This document shows, piece by piece, positions 9,046 through 17,964 of a DNA stretch of 64,000 bases. The DNA is taken from contig CAWATG010000004.1 in the NCBI GenBank assembly GCA_963785035.1, positions 496,001-560,000 on the forward strand. Direction: 5' to 3'. Position 1 is the stretch's first letter. Each line of letters starts with the position of its first letter. Source of the DNA: CAWATG01 sp963785035. Lineage in GTDB: Bacteria > Actinomycetota > Acidimicrobiia > IMCC26256 > CAWATG01. Under the pieces are notes generated by a model. The model worked only from the letters and a program-made list of their open reading frames with translations, searched no databases and had not been told where the DNA came from. A program made the translations under genes and the position numbers.

Positions 9046-10215
9046 CTAGTCGACGAGGCAATCCCCCGTCGCCACGCTAGCGAGACTGCGTTTGGATAGG
9101 ACCTCGCGAACTTCTTTGTCGGTCACGGCGTAACTCGTTCCCGAACGAGCGGGGTCGATGGCAAACGCGACACCCGTCACCTCGCCGGCGCTGTTGACGA
9201 GTGGCGCACCGGAGTCTCCGGGGCGGAGTTCGGAGGCGAGGACGAAGACGTCTCGTCGCGTCGCGCTCGTTCGGTAAATATCGGTGCCGACCGCGATGAT
9301 CCGTTCGGCGATCCGTGCCGGCGCGATCCGTAGGTTCCCTCCGCCGGGGTGGCCGAAGACCGCTCCTTCATCGCCCTTCTTTCCGACCTCCAGGGGCAGG
9401 GCTTGCATTCCAAGGCGAGGGACATAGACCAGCGCCAGGTCACGAACAGGGTCGAACTCGACCACGGTCCCGTTCCGTCGTGATCCGTCAGGCAGGTGCA
9501 CGCTGGTGCGTGTCTCCCCCGCCACAACGTGCGCATTGGTCACGACGAGGTTCTGCGCAGCGACCCAGCCACTGCCGTCCTGGACCTGGTTGCACGCCTC
9601 GCCTTCGACCTTGACGACCGAGGCAGCAACACGGTCACGCACAGCCTGGGACAGGGACAGTGGAGGCGGAGTACCCGCCGGGATCGGACGGTCGAGTGGT
9701 GCATGCACCTCGGGGAAAGGTGCATCGCCGATCACCAGCTCGACGGCTGCTGCAATCGAACGGGGCGGTGCCGGAGCGACGTCGTCGATGAAGCGCATGA
9801 TCGCCGAGTCCTGTGCTGATCGAGCAGGCCACCCCGGTGTCGCCGCCATTGCGGGGACGAGCAACCAGACGAGCGTGAGCGTGCCGACCATTCCCAGCAT
9901 TGCGCCGGCTGCCTGGTCGATCGAACGACCAAGGTCGGCGAGTCGAACGTTCGCGTGAATGAGCGAGCCGAGGCCGAACCCGATGGCCTGACCGAGGACA
10001 GAGACGCCGTAGACAAAAGCAATAGCGCCGATGGCACGCGAGGACGGGCTCGAATCGCTGAGCAACTCGACCACCCTGGGAAGCAGCTTGATCGCGGCGG
10101 TGATCCCCAATGCGAGGCCCGTCCAGGCGGGGAGCCGTGACAGGAGCCCGAGCTTGTGCCCTGCGCTCGCTGCGAGCGCAAGCGCGACAGCGATGGCGAC
10201 GTCGACCGCGCTCAC
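9046..10215 (-). CDS. marP: membrane-anchored serine protease, MarP-like (CvpA region plus trypsin-like domain)
   Basis: This 389-residue protein has four hydrophobic N-terminal segments (about 5-125, CvpA/colicin V production type) followed by an extracytoplasmic chymotrypsin-fold protease. The catalytic triad is visible: His in VTNAHVV, Asp in VRDLALVYV and Ser in RPGDSGAPLV. Two cysteines, ACNQ before the protease and GDC at the end, could form the disulfide known from Mycobacterium MarP, which protects cells in acid. The GTG start overlaps the trmI stop (GTGA), so it is co-translated with the tRNA modification genes. The functional equivalence to MarP is inferred from architecture. Confidence 0.9.
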   Translation of the reverse strand: MSAVDVAIAVALALAASAGHKLGLLSRLPAWTGLALGITAAIKLLPRVVELLSDSSPSSRAIGAIAFVYGVSVLGQAIGFGLGSLIHANVRLADLGRSIDQAAGAMLGMVGTLTLVWLLVPAMAATPGWPARSAQDSAIMRFIDDVAPAPPRSIAAAVELVIGDAPFPEVHAPLDRPIPAGTPPPLSLSQAVRDRVAASVVKVEGEACNQVQDGSGWVAAQNLVVTNAHVVAGETRTSVHLPDGSRRNGTVVEFDPVRDLALVYVPRLGMQALPLEVGKKGDEGAVFGHPGGGNLRIAPARIAERIIAVGTDIYRTSATRRDVFVLASELRPGDSGAPLVNSAGEVTGVAFAIDPARSGTSYAVTDKEVREVLSKRSLASVATGDCLVD

Positions 10216-10997
10216 TTCCTGTCGGCGAGCAATCGGGCATGCGTCAGAAATCCCGTGTGTGCGACCATCCGATGGTCGGGTCTGACGGACTGGCCTTCAA
10301 CGTGCCACGTTCGTTGCAGCACCTCGCATGACTCTTCGAGGCCGAACGGCGAATCGGCGAGGGTTTCGCGCAGCTTGGAGACCTGGCCAATCGTCGGAAG
10401 GTACGCCAAGAAGATGCCTCCGGGGCGCAGCTTCGCAGCGGCGTGTTCGACGACCCGCCACGGTTCGGGGAGGTCGAGCACGATCCGGTCGAGGTCGTCG
10501 ATCTCGATCCCTTCGTACACGTCACGGACCTCGACGCTGAGCGGTTGTCCGGTGCCGAGGAACGATTCGACGTTGCGCTGGGCCTTGCGCGCGAAGTCGT
10601 CGCGAATCTCGTAGCCGTGTACGTGACCCGTCGAGCCCACCGCGCGCAGCAGGGTCGTCGTGAGCGCGCCAGATCCGAGTCCCGACTCCAGGATGCGCGC
10701 GCCGGGAAAGATGTCGGCGAGCATCAGGATCGGGCCGAGGTCCTTGGGGTAGATGACCTGTGCGCCGCGGGGCATCTTGAGGACGAAGTCGGTCAGCGTG
10801 GGCCGAACGGCGATCAACCGTGCACCCATCGAGGTGCGCACGGTCAAGCCTTCGTCGGAACCGATCAGCGTTGCATGATCCACGAAGCCCGAGTGGGTGT
10901 GGAACTGCTTTCCCTCCTCGAGCGTGACCATGTGGCGCCGATCCTTGTTGTCGATGAGGAGCACGCGGTCACCGACCTCGAACAGCCGCGCTGGCAT
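10212..10997 (-). CDS. trmI: tRNA (adenine-58-N1)-methyltransferase TrmI
   Basis: This 261-residue Rossmann-fold methyltransferase makes m1A58 in the T-loop of tRNA. An N-terminal small beta domain (about 1-70, FEVGDRVLLIDNKDRR) precedes the SAM-binding GLGSGALTTTLLRAVG (motif I) and VLDLPEPWR (motif IV). The YPKDLGPILMLADI block is typical of TrmI. It overlaps the upstream ttuA-like gene by one base and the downstream marP-like gene by four. In mycobacteria the trmI homologue also lies close to the proteasomal ATPase gene, so this neighbourhood is conserved. Confidence 0.95.
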   Translation of the reverse strand: MPARLFEVGDRVLLIDNKDRRHMVTLEEGKQFHTHSGFVDHATLIGSDEGLTVRTSMGARLIAVRPTLTDFVLKMPRGAQVIYPKDLGPILMLADIFPGARILESGLGSGALTTTLLRAVGSTGHVHGYEIRDDFARKAQRNVESFLGTGQPLSVEVRDVYEGIEIDDLDRIVLDLPEPWRVVEHAAAKLRPGGIFLAYLPTIGQVSKLRETLADSPFGLEESCEVLQRTWHVEGQSVRPDHRMVAHTGFLTHARLLADRK

Positions 10998-11926
10998 CAG
11001 CGAACCTCGAGGGTGACGGGCGTCGTCGTGCCGGCGCGCTCACGAAGCTTGCAGAACGCGCACACCGCACCGGTTGTCGGCGCTCCGCACTCGCTGCAAT
11101 GCAGCAGTGTGGCGTGTTCCACGGCTGCGGTCTCGGCGAAGAAGGCGTGACCGTGCTCGATGAAGCCGAAGAGGAAGGCAGCCTTCGAGCCGGGTGAGCG
11201 AAGTTCCAGCGTGTTCAAGATCTCCTTCAGTGCGAGGTGTTTGTTCCCGTCTGCCATCGGACATTCATCGACGATGTAGTCGATTCCCTGCAGCACGCAG
11301 TACGCCGCCATTTCTCGTTCGCCGAGTCGTACGAGGGGCTTGATCTTCTTGACGAACCCGGGCGAGGCTTCGAGGACGGGGAACTGCCGTCCGAGATAGC
11401 CGGCGTCCCAGCGCAACACATTGCCGAGCAGGACCGCCGCTTCGTCGTCGAGATTGTGGCCCGTCGCGACGACCGAGTATCCGTGCTCGATGGCCTTTGC
11501 ATTGAAGAGGTGCCGTTTCGAAAGTCCGCACGATCCGCATGGTGCGCGACGTGTCGCGGCAGCGGCACCCGGGATGTCGTAGCCGTATTCGGTCGCGAGG
11601 TCCACCTCATGAAGGAGGTAGCCACGGTCGTCTGCGAAGGTGCGAGCGAAGCTGTGCGAGGACTCGGAGTACTCGCCGATACCCAATCCGAGGTACAAGC
11701 CGTCCGCTTCGTAGCCGAGTTCGCGCAGAAGATGCCAGGCCGCGAGGGAGTCCTTGCCACCCGAGACGGCGACCAGGACGCGCTGGCCCGGCTCGAGCAT
11801 CGAATGATCGGCGATCGCCCGGCGTACCTGCTCGGAACAGTGATGCACGAAGCAATCACGACAGAACGCCGCATTATGACGGCGAACGTCGATCACCGCA
11901 GGCTCACGACACCGGCGGCACTTCAT
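10997..11926 (-). CDS. ttuA: tRNA 2-thiolation enzyme, TtuA/TtcA family
   Basis: This 309-residue PP-loop ATPase has SGGKDS (about residue 54-59) for adenylating the target nucleotide. An N-terminal zinc ribbon (CRRC ... CRDC) and a C-terminal one (CSEC ... CAFC) frame the catalytic core. APCGSCG and the later ECPMAD supply cysteines expected for the Fe-S site of TtuA. The N- and C-terminal zinc motifs favour TtuA (2-thio-ribothymidine 54) over TtcA (2-thiocytidine 32). It overlaps an upstream ThiS/MoaD-like gene (ATGA) and trmI downstream, forming a T-loop modification set. The exact nucleotide modified is inferred. Confidence 0.88.
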   Translation of the reverse strand: MKCRRCREPAVIDVRRHNAAFCRDCFVHHCSEQVRRAIADHSMLEPGQRVLVAVSGGKDSLAAWHLLRELGYEADGLYLGLGIGEYSESSHSFARTFADDRGYLLHEVDLATEYGYDIPGAAAATRRAPCGSCGLSKRHLFNAKAIEHGYSVVATGHNLDDEAAVLLGNVLRWDAGYLGRQFPVLEASPGFVKKIKPLVRLGEREMAAYCVLQGIDYIVDECPMADGNKHLALKEILNTLELRSPGSKAAFLFGFIEHGHAFFAETAAVEHATLLHCSECGAPTTGAVCAFCKLRERAGTTTPVTLEVR

Positions 11927-12129
11927 TGTTCGGCGGATCCCCCTGAAATCACGGAACGAATTTCCACCGTGTCGTCATTGGAGAGACGCGTGTCTTTGGC
12001 GACCAGCGTGTCGCCGCGAACGACAAGGACCGATTCCGGATTGATATCCAGATCAGACAAAAGGCGCTCGACGGTCAATGGACCGGCGACGTCAAGTTCA
12101 CGACGGGGGTTGCGCAAGACGACCTTCAC
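11923..12129 (-). CDS. MoaD/ThiS-family sulfur carrier, TtuB-like, with residues after the Gly-Gly
   Basis: This 68-residue beta-grasp protein is rich in Val, Leu and Asp, with VVRGDTLVAKDTRL and a C-terminal VISGG typical of ubiquitin-like sulfur carriers, whose terminal glycine is thiocarboxylated. Four residues, SAEQ, follow the Gly-Gly, so the glycine is not terminal as encoded. The gene overlaps the TtuA-like gene by four bases, so it is most likely the sulfur donor (TtuB role). The tail could be removed by a peptidase. A sequence error is less likely because no stop follows the Gly-Gly in nearby frames. Confidence 0.85.
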   Translation of the reverse strand: MKVVLRNPRRELDVAGPLTVERLLSDLDINPESVLVVRGDTLVAKDTRLSNDDTVEIRSVISGGSAEQ

Positions 12130-12140
12130 GGCCGCCCAGG

Positions 12141-12371
12141 CTACCGGCCGAGCTTACGCCGGGAGCGACCGCGGCCGGCCTTTTCGGGAGCGGGTTCGGC
12201 CCGGATGAGGAATTCGTCGCCAGGCTCGACCCGGATCCGGGCAAGTGTCCGAGGCTGTTGCTTGAGTCGCCGACGCGCAATGGCCAGCACGGTGAGAGCC
12301 GCGCCGGCACGTCCCAATCGAGCGTTGGATCTTCCGAAGAAGACCCTCATGAGCTTGGTTAGGTCCGACAT
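12141..12371 (-). CDS. small basic protein of unknown function
   Basis: This 76-residue, strongly basic protein reads MSDLTKLMRVFFGRSNARLGRAG, has a short hydrophobic stretch (AALTVLAIA), then a conserved-looking RIRVEPGDEFLIR segment and an RRKLGR end. The hydrophobic part is too short for a sure membrane segment but could be amphipathic. It lies 12 bases upstream of the sulfur-carrier gene and 20 bases downstream of a one-TM protein, in the same direction, so it is probably part of the operon. I do not recognise the family. Confidence 0.6.
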   Translation of the reverse strand: MSDLTKLMRVFFGRSNARLGRAGAALTVLAIARRRLKQQPRTLARIRVEPGDEFLIRAEPAPEKAGRGRSRRKLGR

Positions 12372-12391
12372 GACCAGCGCTCAGGCATGGC

Positions 12392-12625
12392 TCAGACCCG
12401 ACGAATCTCGAGAAACGTCCTCGTTCGGCGCCCACGCCGTCGGCCGACGACATAGGCGAGCACCACGGCGACAGTCGCGACGGTAATGGCGGTTGAGATA
12501 GCTGCCGATCGTGTCCGCTCGACGGTTCCCCCGGCGCTGCCGGCGATCTGCTGGAGCTTGGCCTCGATATCGGCCCTGGTGATTGGACCATCGGACGTGC
12601 GGTTCTTGCCGGTTGTCGGTGTCAC
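12392..12625 (-). CDS. small one-TM protein (DUF3618-like)
   Basis: Read from a GTG at 12625 that overlaps the stop of the holin-like gene (GTGA), this 77-residue protein begins with an ITRADIEAKLQQIAG segment, resembling the start of DUF3618 proteins, and has one hydrophobic helix (STAITVATVAVVLAYVV) followed by a very basic RRRGRRTR tail. It is probably an inner-membrane protein with a cytoplasmic positive tail. In actinobacteria such proteins often lie beside holin-X type proteins, as here. The in-frame upstream extension is rejected because it overlaps the neighbour entirely. Confidence 0.65.
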   Translation of the reverse strand: MTPTTGKNRTSDGPITRADIEAKLQQIAGSAGGTVERTRSAAISTAITVATVAVVLAYVVGRRRGRRTRTFLEIRRV

Positions 12626-12951
12626 AGCACATCCCGTGAGTGCGCGTTGCGCAGATACCAGAACAGGCCGGCGACGATGAACGATGTCACGACCACGAGC
12701 ACGTAGGGCACCCATGACAAATTGCCCGTCAGGTTGGTCCCAGTCTCGGTTTGCAGTGCGCGCAGCATAGCGACCGCAAGGAAGATGAGACCCATGCCGA
12801 TGAGGATCGCGCCTGCGGCTCCCATGTACAGAAACCGCCACAGCCGTTTGGCCGGCGCCAAGGTCTCCTGTTTGGCGTAGGCAATCACCAAATCGCGCAA
12901 CTCGGGAATGAGTTGCGCGATCGATGGTGATCGGGTTGTGCCCTTGGTCAT
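12622..12951 (-). CDS. holin-X-like two-TM membrane protein
   Basis: This 109-residue protein has a polar N-terminus (SIAQLIPELRDLVIAYAKQET) and two hydrophobic helices (about 45-67 and 81-101) separated by a short polar loop, ending in NAHSRDVL. This is the layout of actinobacterial 'holin-X'/phage holin superfamily III proteins, which are chromosomal and not evidence of a prophage. It is coupled to the downstream one-TM gene. Function in these hosts is unknown; an envelope or division-related role is often assumed. Confidence 0.72.
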   Translation of the reverse strand: MTKGTTRSPSIAQLIPELRDLVIAYAKQETLAPAKRLWRFLYMGAAGAILIGMGLIFLAVAMLRALQTETGTNLTGNLSWVPYVLVVVTSFIVAGLFWYLRNAHSRDVL

Positions 12952-13011
12952 GTGGCTCCTCTGCCCCGGTTCCGCCCGCGCAAGAGATGGTGAGTCTCAC
13001 AGTGACGGACC

Positions 13012-14431
13012 TCACCGCGCAAGGCGGACTGCCGATGGCTTCTCCGGCAACGGCACGAGCACGTCGGTGGGAGGTGAATCCGGGAATCGGGCGAGGATCG
13101 AAGCAATGCGCTCCCGATTCGCGATGCCGGCCGCCGTGGTGAACGAACCATTGGCAATATAGGCAAACGAAAGCGGTCGCTTGACGTTCACATGGCCGAC
13201 GAAGGCCGCGGTGCCATTGAGCGTTCCCGTCTTGGCGCGCAGTTTCCCCGCTATCGGCGTGCCGCGGAAGCGATTTGCGAGGGTGCCGGACTTTCCTGCG
13301 ACGGGTAGGCCCGCGTCGAGTGCACGTGCCACGGGCGGATCGGGGTCGCTCAAGGTTGCGAGCAAGACACGACAGGTTGCGCGGTCCTCTGGTGAGAGGC
13401 CGGACCCGTCGACCATCGCAACGTTGGCAACTGGGTATCCGAGCGATTGCAGTGTGTCGAACACCGCCTGGACGCCGGCATCGGTCGTGCCTGAGTTCTT
13501 GGTTTTCCGACCCACTTCGCGTGTTACTACCTCGAGTGTGTAGTTGTCACTTGCCAGCAGTGCTCCACGAAGGATGGCGTCCAAGGGATCCGAGGTCAGG
13601 GACGCCAGGGTTGTGAGGCTTGCGGGAGGCTTTCTTGTGGCTCGGCTCGGTGGTCCCACGGTGACGCCACGGGCAGCCAACAGCGTGGTGAGCACGCCGG
13701 CAGCGTCGAGTGCAGGGTCGCCAACTTGATCGCCGGTCGCCGGGTCGACGCCTTGATCAACCGCAAGCGCGCCGAGCGGTCCCGACTCGAATCGGTCCGA
13801 CGGCAGCCATGTCGCCACCCCCCGTTCGGTGCTGTAGCGCGAGTCGTCTGCCACGACCCCTTTGGGAATGTTTGTCACCCCAGCTTTGGTGATGGCCTCG
13901 GCCAACGATTCCAGTGGCGATGTCGTGAGATCGCGTCGTGCAGGATCTGCGGCGAGCTTCCCGATCCGTGCTGCGCTCGCAATACCGGGATCGCCACCTC
14001 CCACGAGCCAGAGCTGTTCGACCGTCCCGTTGGCTGGTGCCGCGCCGGCCATTGCGTTGGTCACGAAGCGGAAATCGGGGCCGAGGACGTGGAAAGCGGC
14101 GGCCGCGGTGAGCAGCTTCCCCGTCGACGCAGGACGCAGCGGCTTGTCATCGCCAAGTGAGAGGACGATGCCTTCTGCGTCACGTACGAGCAGGCAGCTG
14201 GTCGGTGCCTGCGGTCACTGCCGCATAATCGATCAGGAGACGTGCTCGTCCGACCGCTTCGACGATGGACCCCGGTGTCCGTCGGGCGGACCACAACGGC
14301 GTCACGAGCGCAAGTGGCGACTCCGCGCTCTCCGGAGCATCTGATGCAGTGGGCGGATCATTGGTGAAGAGCCGGAATCCGCACGCGGCACTCGTCAGTG
14401 CCAGGACTCCCGCGAGGATCCGGCGTCTCAT
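13012..14431 (-). CDS. dacB: D-alanyl-D-alanine carboxypeptidase, PBP4/DacB type (frameshifted)
   Basis: This is a periplasmic/extracytoplasmic peptidoglycan peptidase. From the ATG at 14431 a signal sequence with a possible lipobox (LTSAAC) is followed by a normal PBP4 N-terminus. One surplus base between about 14190 and 14200 must be skipped to reach SCLLVRDAEG and the catalytic RPASTGKLLT (SxxK). The other motifs are intact: SDN in LLASDNYTLEV and KTGT in LRAKTGTLNG. Reconstructed length is about 472 residues. The start overlaps the stop of the GtrA-GT2 gene (ATGA), tying wall remodelling to a glycosylation operon. Confidence 0.92.
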
Positions 14432-15604
14432 GAATCGCTGCCGGTCGTATCGTCGTATTCGCCGCGACCTGAGGAGCGGCGGATCCGGGCGATATCACGA
14501 ACGACTCGGAGCGCAGTCGGTATCACCGTCACCGTGGAGGAGGTCGAGGAACGCATGCTCACCGGAATCTCGACGACACGGTATCCGTACCGTTCGAAGA
14601 GATGGAAAAGCTCGACGTCGAACGCGAAGCCGTCGACCTTCGTGACGCTGAAGAGCCGGTGCGCAACGTCGCTCCGGAACGCCTTGACCCCACATTGGGT
14701 GTCGGCATAGTTGCCGACGAGGAGCAAGCGGGCGGTCCAATTGAAGGCGATGCTGGCAACCACCCGTGTCAGGCTCGCAGATCCGTCAGCGCGACTCGCC
14801 GGATGATGACGATTTCCCACGGCGACCTCGGCGCCCTCCTCGACTGCCTCGAGTAGATGCGTGATCTCAGCCGGCCCGTAGGCGAGGTCCGCGTCGGTGA
14901 AGGCGATGACCGCTCCCCTGGCCTCGAACACGCCCGTGCGTACGGCCGCGCCCTTGCCGCGGTTGTGCGCATGGGTGATCACGACGTCGGCGCCCGATGC
15001 TCGGGCCACGGCGGCGGTCTCATCGGTTGAGCCGTCGTCGACCACGATGATCTCGAATCCCCTTTCGCCACACACATCGCGGCAGACCTGCGCGCAGCAC
15101 ACTGATCGTTGCGCCGATGCGCTCGGCTTCGCAGAAGGCTGGGATCACCACACTGAGGCGGAATTCGGTCTCGACCGTCGGCGGTGCGGGTTCGAGGTGG
15201 TTGTCGTGACGGCTGTGGCCCCGGGGTGCAAGTGCCGCACGCTGCGTCACGAACCGTGCGATTGTCGCAGCCCCACATGCGAGCACCTTGGCGGCGGGTT
15301 CGCCATGGCGACCACGTCCAACGGTGACCCGCCGCGCTGCGCTGAGCACGGAGAGGTCGGTGACCAACGCCGCTGTCCACATCGCACCCGTTGCGCGAGC
15401 CGATCCGACGTGACCGACCGACGGATCGCCATGACGGGTCACCTGCGCGGCACATGCGTATTCCGTGGCGCTCGCGACCGTCACGGCAATGCCGTCTGCG
15501 ATGAGATACGGAACGCCCAACGCACGCAGGGCAAAGAACGTCGAGACATCCGTGGTGAATTGCAGCGCGGGGATCACTGCAGCTCGACGCAAGATGGAGC
15601 TCAT
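14428..15604 (-). CDS. GtrA-like membrane domain fused to a family 2 glycosyltransferase (frameshifted)
   Basis: From the ATG at 15604 the protein begins with a hydrophobic region of about 120 residues resembling GtrA (MSSILRRAAVIPALQF ... LGVPYLIADGIAVTVASA), then a GT-A domain starting LSVVIPAFCEAERIGATI. The frame breaks there. Skipping one base near 15082 joins RDVCGERGFEIIVVDDGSTDE and continues with the DXD-like FTDADLAYG and GNRHHPASRADGS. The second half resembles dolichyl- or undecaprenyl-phosphate hexose synthases. Such enzymes make lipid-linked sugars, and GtrA-like domains may flip them. It overlaps dacB and the upstream membrane protein gene, both by ATGA. Confidence 0.85.
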
Positions 15605-17874
15605 CGGCCCTCGGTCGCTTGTCGACTGGCCACTGTCGACGCGCCGGGCCAACGAATTCGGCGGGCCCAGTGTGTCACGAGCCATTGACGTGTCCGGCGA
15701 CCAAGGTTGCTCATGAGCACGATTGCAAGCAACGCGGCGATCGTCACGAGGTTGCTCGCCACTTCCAGGGTCGTGGCGCGGTAGCGCAGCTCCACGTGGT
15801 GGCGGCGTGGGATCACGACCATCGAGTTCGGCGCCACTTGGAACGGGCCGTCCGCGTTGACGGCCTTCCAGTTCGGAAATGCGGACACCTTGACGAGTAC
15901 CGGTACTCCGACTCGGTCCACATCGAAGGAGACGGAGTCGTCCGCAACCCGGATCTTGCTGACACGAGTCGGTTCGATCGGGGTCACGCTCGATGCGAGA
16001 CCGGTGCTGGTTCTCTTCCACGATCGAGGGCCCTCACGCGCCAGGACCGTCGCGGCACGGCCGGGGTTCTGGAACCAGTCGATCGCCATGGTCCGCCAGC
16101 GTGTCCGGCCCGAATAGACGACGGGCATGTTCTCGAGTGGCTGCACGAGTGCCGTTTGACGAACGCGAAAGACTTCCCATGGCCCGGATTTCGCGAGCGG
16201 AACCAGATCCGGATGTGTTCGTGCCGTGTCCAACACCAGTGTCGACGTCGCCATGAAATAGCGGACACCGAGCGCTTGGAGTTGGGTGACACCGAGGTTG
16301 ACATCGGTGAGACCGTAAGGAAGGTCGCGTTGCGGACGCGAGGGAGACTCCGAGAGCGACGACTGCGCCAGCCAGTGGAACGGAGTCGTGAGCGACGACT
16401 CCATGTAGAGGCCCTCCATCGATCCGATGCATCCGTTCGTCCAGTACGGCAGCAGCATCAGCGCCATGGTCGTGCCGTATCGGTTCAGACTCTGGTTGAA
16501 CTCCCAATAGGCGCGCCCGCATCCCTGCTCGCGTCCGATGGACGCCATGGTTGTAACGATCTCCCGATACTCGGGGTAGGACGCGCTCGATTCGTAGCCA
16601 CGGAAGCTCGATTCTGCGAGATAGGGCACGTGGCTGCGCTGGGTGGGGCTGGGATCAATACCCGGGACGCGGTCGAGCGGGATTCCCACACCGATCAGCG
16701 TGATGATCCCTGCAATCGAAACTCCCGCGACCGGGACGATCGTCGCCCGTGTATCGCGCAGCGCGATGCCACCAAGCCGCACGGCTTCGGCAATGCCGAT
16801 CGCTGCGAGCATCCAGACAACCAGATACCAAAAAGGCAATAACCGAGCATTCCACAGCGCCGTCTTGGGTAGGGCGACAAATGCGAGAGCGGTGCATGCC
16901 GCCATGATCGTCAGAAAGATTCCCAGGTGTCGAAAGCGGAGAATCGAGGCGAGAACGCCGACCAGCGCGAGGCCGAGCGCGAGATGCAGGTGGTCCGGTG
17001 CCAGTGCGTGGAGGTAATCGGTGCGCTTTTCCCATCCCATGTCGTTGAACCACGCATGTCGCCCCACGAAGGGCGCCCACCAGAAGGCACTGAGGCACAT
17101 CGCCGTGACGCCGGTGCCGAGCGCCCAGCGCACGCGTCTCCAGTCCGCGCCCATCGCCACGATCACCAGCGATCCGACCGCGCAGAACATCGCAGGGATG
17201 ATGTGCGTGAGGACGGTGAGTGCAAGCAGTACTGCTGTGGCAATTCGGCGCTTGCCGGTTGCCACGCCCTGTGCGACCAGGCCCAGCCCAAGCAACGCGA
17301 ACGACAACGACATCGCGAATGCGAACTCGCCGGCGAGCGATGAGCTGATGTTGCCGCCATAGATCGCAAAGCTCGTGTCGAAGGTGAACGGCAAGGTCAT
17401 GATCGCCATCAGCTGCGGTTCGGGAAAGGTCGTGCCGAACATGCGTCCCATGGCGTAGGCAGACGCGGGCAATGCGAGGATGCAGCCTGCGACGACAACC
17501 TTGAAGGCGACGCCATATGGGAGCAGGTACGACAACGCTGCTATGAACAGCGACGGTACGAGCATGTAGAAGCGAAAGGCCGGGAATCCAGCGAACCAAT
17601 CGGGTGACCATCCCGCGACCATGCCGTGCGTCAGTAGGTGGTCCCGCAGGAATTTCGGAGCCCAGACGTGGGCGCCGAGATCGCCACCCGTCGGCGTTGT
17701 GTTGGTCAGGATCGCGTCCGGGGCGAGATTCCAGAGAATGAACCCCGTGGTGACTGCGATGACGACAATGCTTGTCCAGAGTGCTGCGTTGGCTGGGACC
17801 ACCCCGGGGCTCTCTGGTTCAAGGGTAATGTCGACGCCGGTGCTCACGCTCGTTTGGTCCCTCGTACGTTTCAT
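15601..17874 (-). CDS. large polytopic membrane protein, GT-C-like (6-pyruvoyl-tetrahydropterin synthase-related family)
   Basis: This 757-residue protein has about ten to twelve hydrophobic helices in the first 400 residues and one near the C-terminus, with an extracytoplasmic soluble region between. The first loop contains TPTGGDLGAHVWAPKFLRD, an acidic/His loop like those of lipid-linked-sugar GT-C enzymes. The WSPDWFAGFPAFRFYMLVP block is typical of the 'PTPS-related' membrane family. With a lipid-sugar synthase directly downstream (ATGA overlap), it is a plausible acceptor-side glycosyltransferase. The sugar and acceptor are unknown. Confidence 0.75.
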   Translation of the reverse strand: MKRTRDQTSVSTGVDITLEPESPGVVPANAALWTSIVVIAVTTGFILWNLAPDAILTNTTPTGGDLGAHVWAPKFLRDHLLTHGMVAGWSPDWFAGFPAFRFYMLVPSLFIAALSYLLPYGVAFKVVVAGCILALPASAYAMGRMFGTTFPEPQLMAIMTLPFTFDTSFAIYGGNISSSLAGEFAFAMSLSFALLGLGLVAQGVATGKRRIATAVLLALTVLTHIIPAMFCAVGSLVIVAMGADWRRVRWALGTGVTAMCLSAFWWAPFVGRHAWFNDMGWEKRTDYLHALAPDHLHLALGLALVGVLASILRFRHLGIFLTIMAACTALAFVALPKTALWNARLLPFWYLVVWMLAAIGIAEAVRLGGIALRDTRATIVPVAGVSIAGIITLIGVGIPLDRVPGIDPSPTQRSHVPYLAESSFRGYESSASYPEYREIVTTMASIGREQGCGRAYWEFNQSLNRYGTTMALMLLPYWTNGCIGSMEGLYMESSLTTPFHWLAQSSLSESPSRPQRDLPYGLTDVNLGVTQLQALGVRYFMATSTLVLDTARTHPDLVPLAKSGPWEVFRVRQTALVQPLENMPVVYSGRTRWRTMAIDWFQNPGRAATVLAREGPRSWKRTSTGLASSVTPIEPTRVSKIRVADDSVSFDVDRVGVPVLVKVSAFPNWKAVNADGPFQVAPNSMVVIPRRHHVELRYRATTLEVASNLVTIAALLAIVLMSNLGRRTRQWLVTHWARRIRWPGASTVASRQATEGR

Positions 17875-17964
17875 CGACAGCCAAGATGTTCACACCGACG
17901 TGGGCCACGGTTGGAAGAGTTGCCCAGTACAGCACAGGGGTCGACAACCGTCCGTTCGCGTGCG

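Noticed and set aside
12622..12951. Prophage remnant
   Set aside because: The holin-like protein is of the chromosomal actinobacterial type. No other phage genes, att sites or integrase are near.
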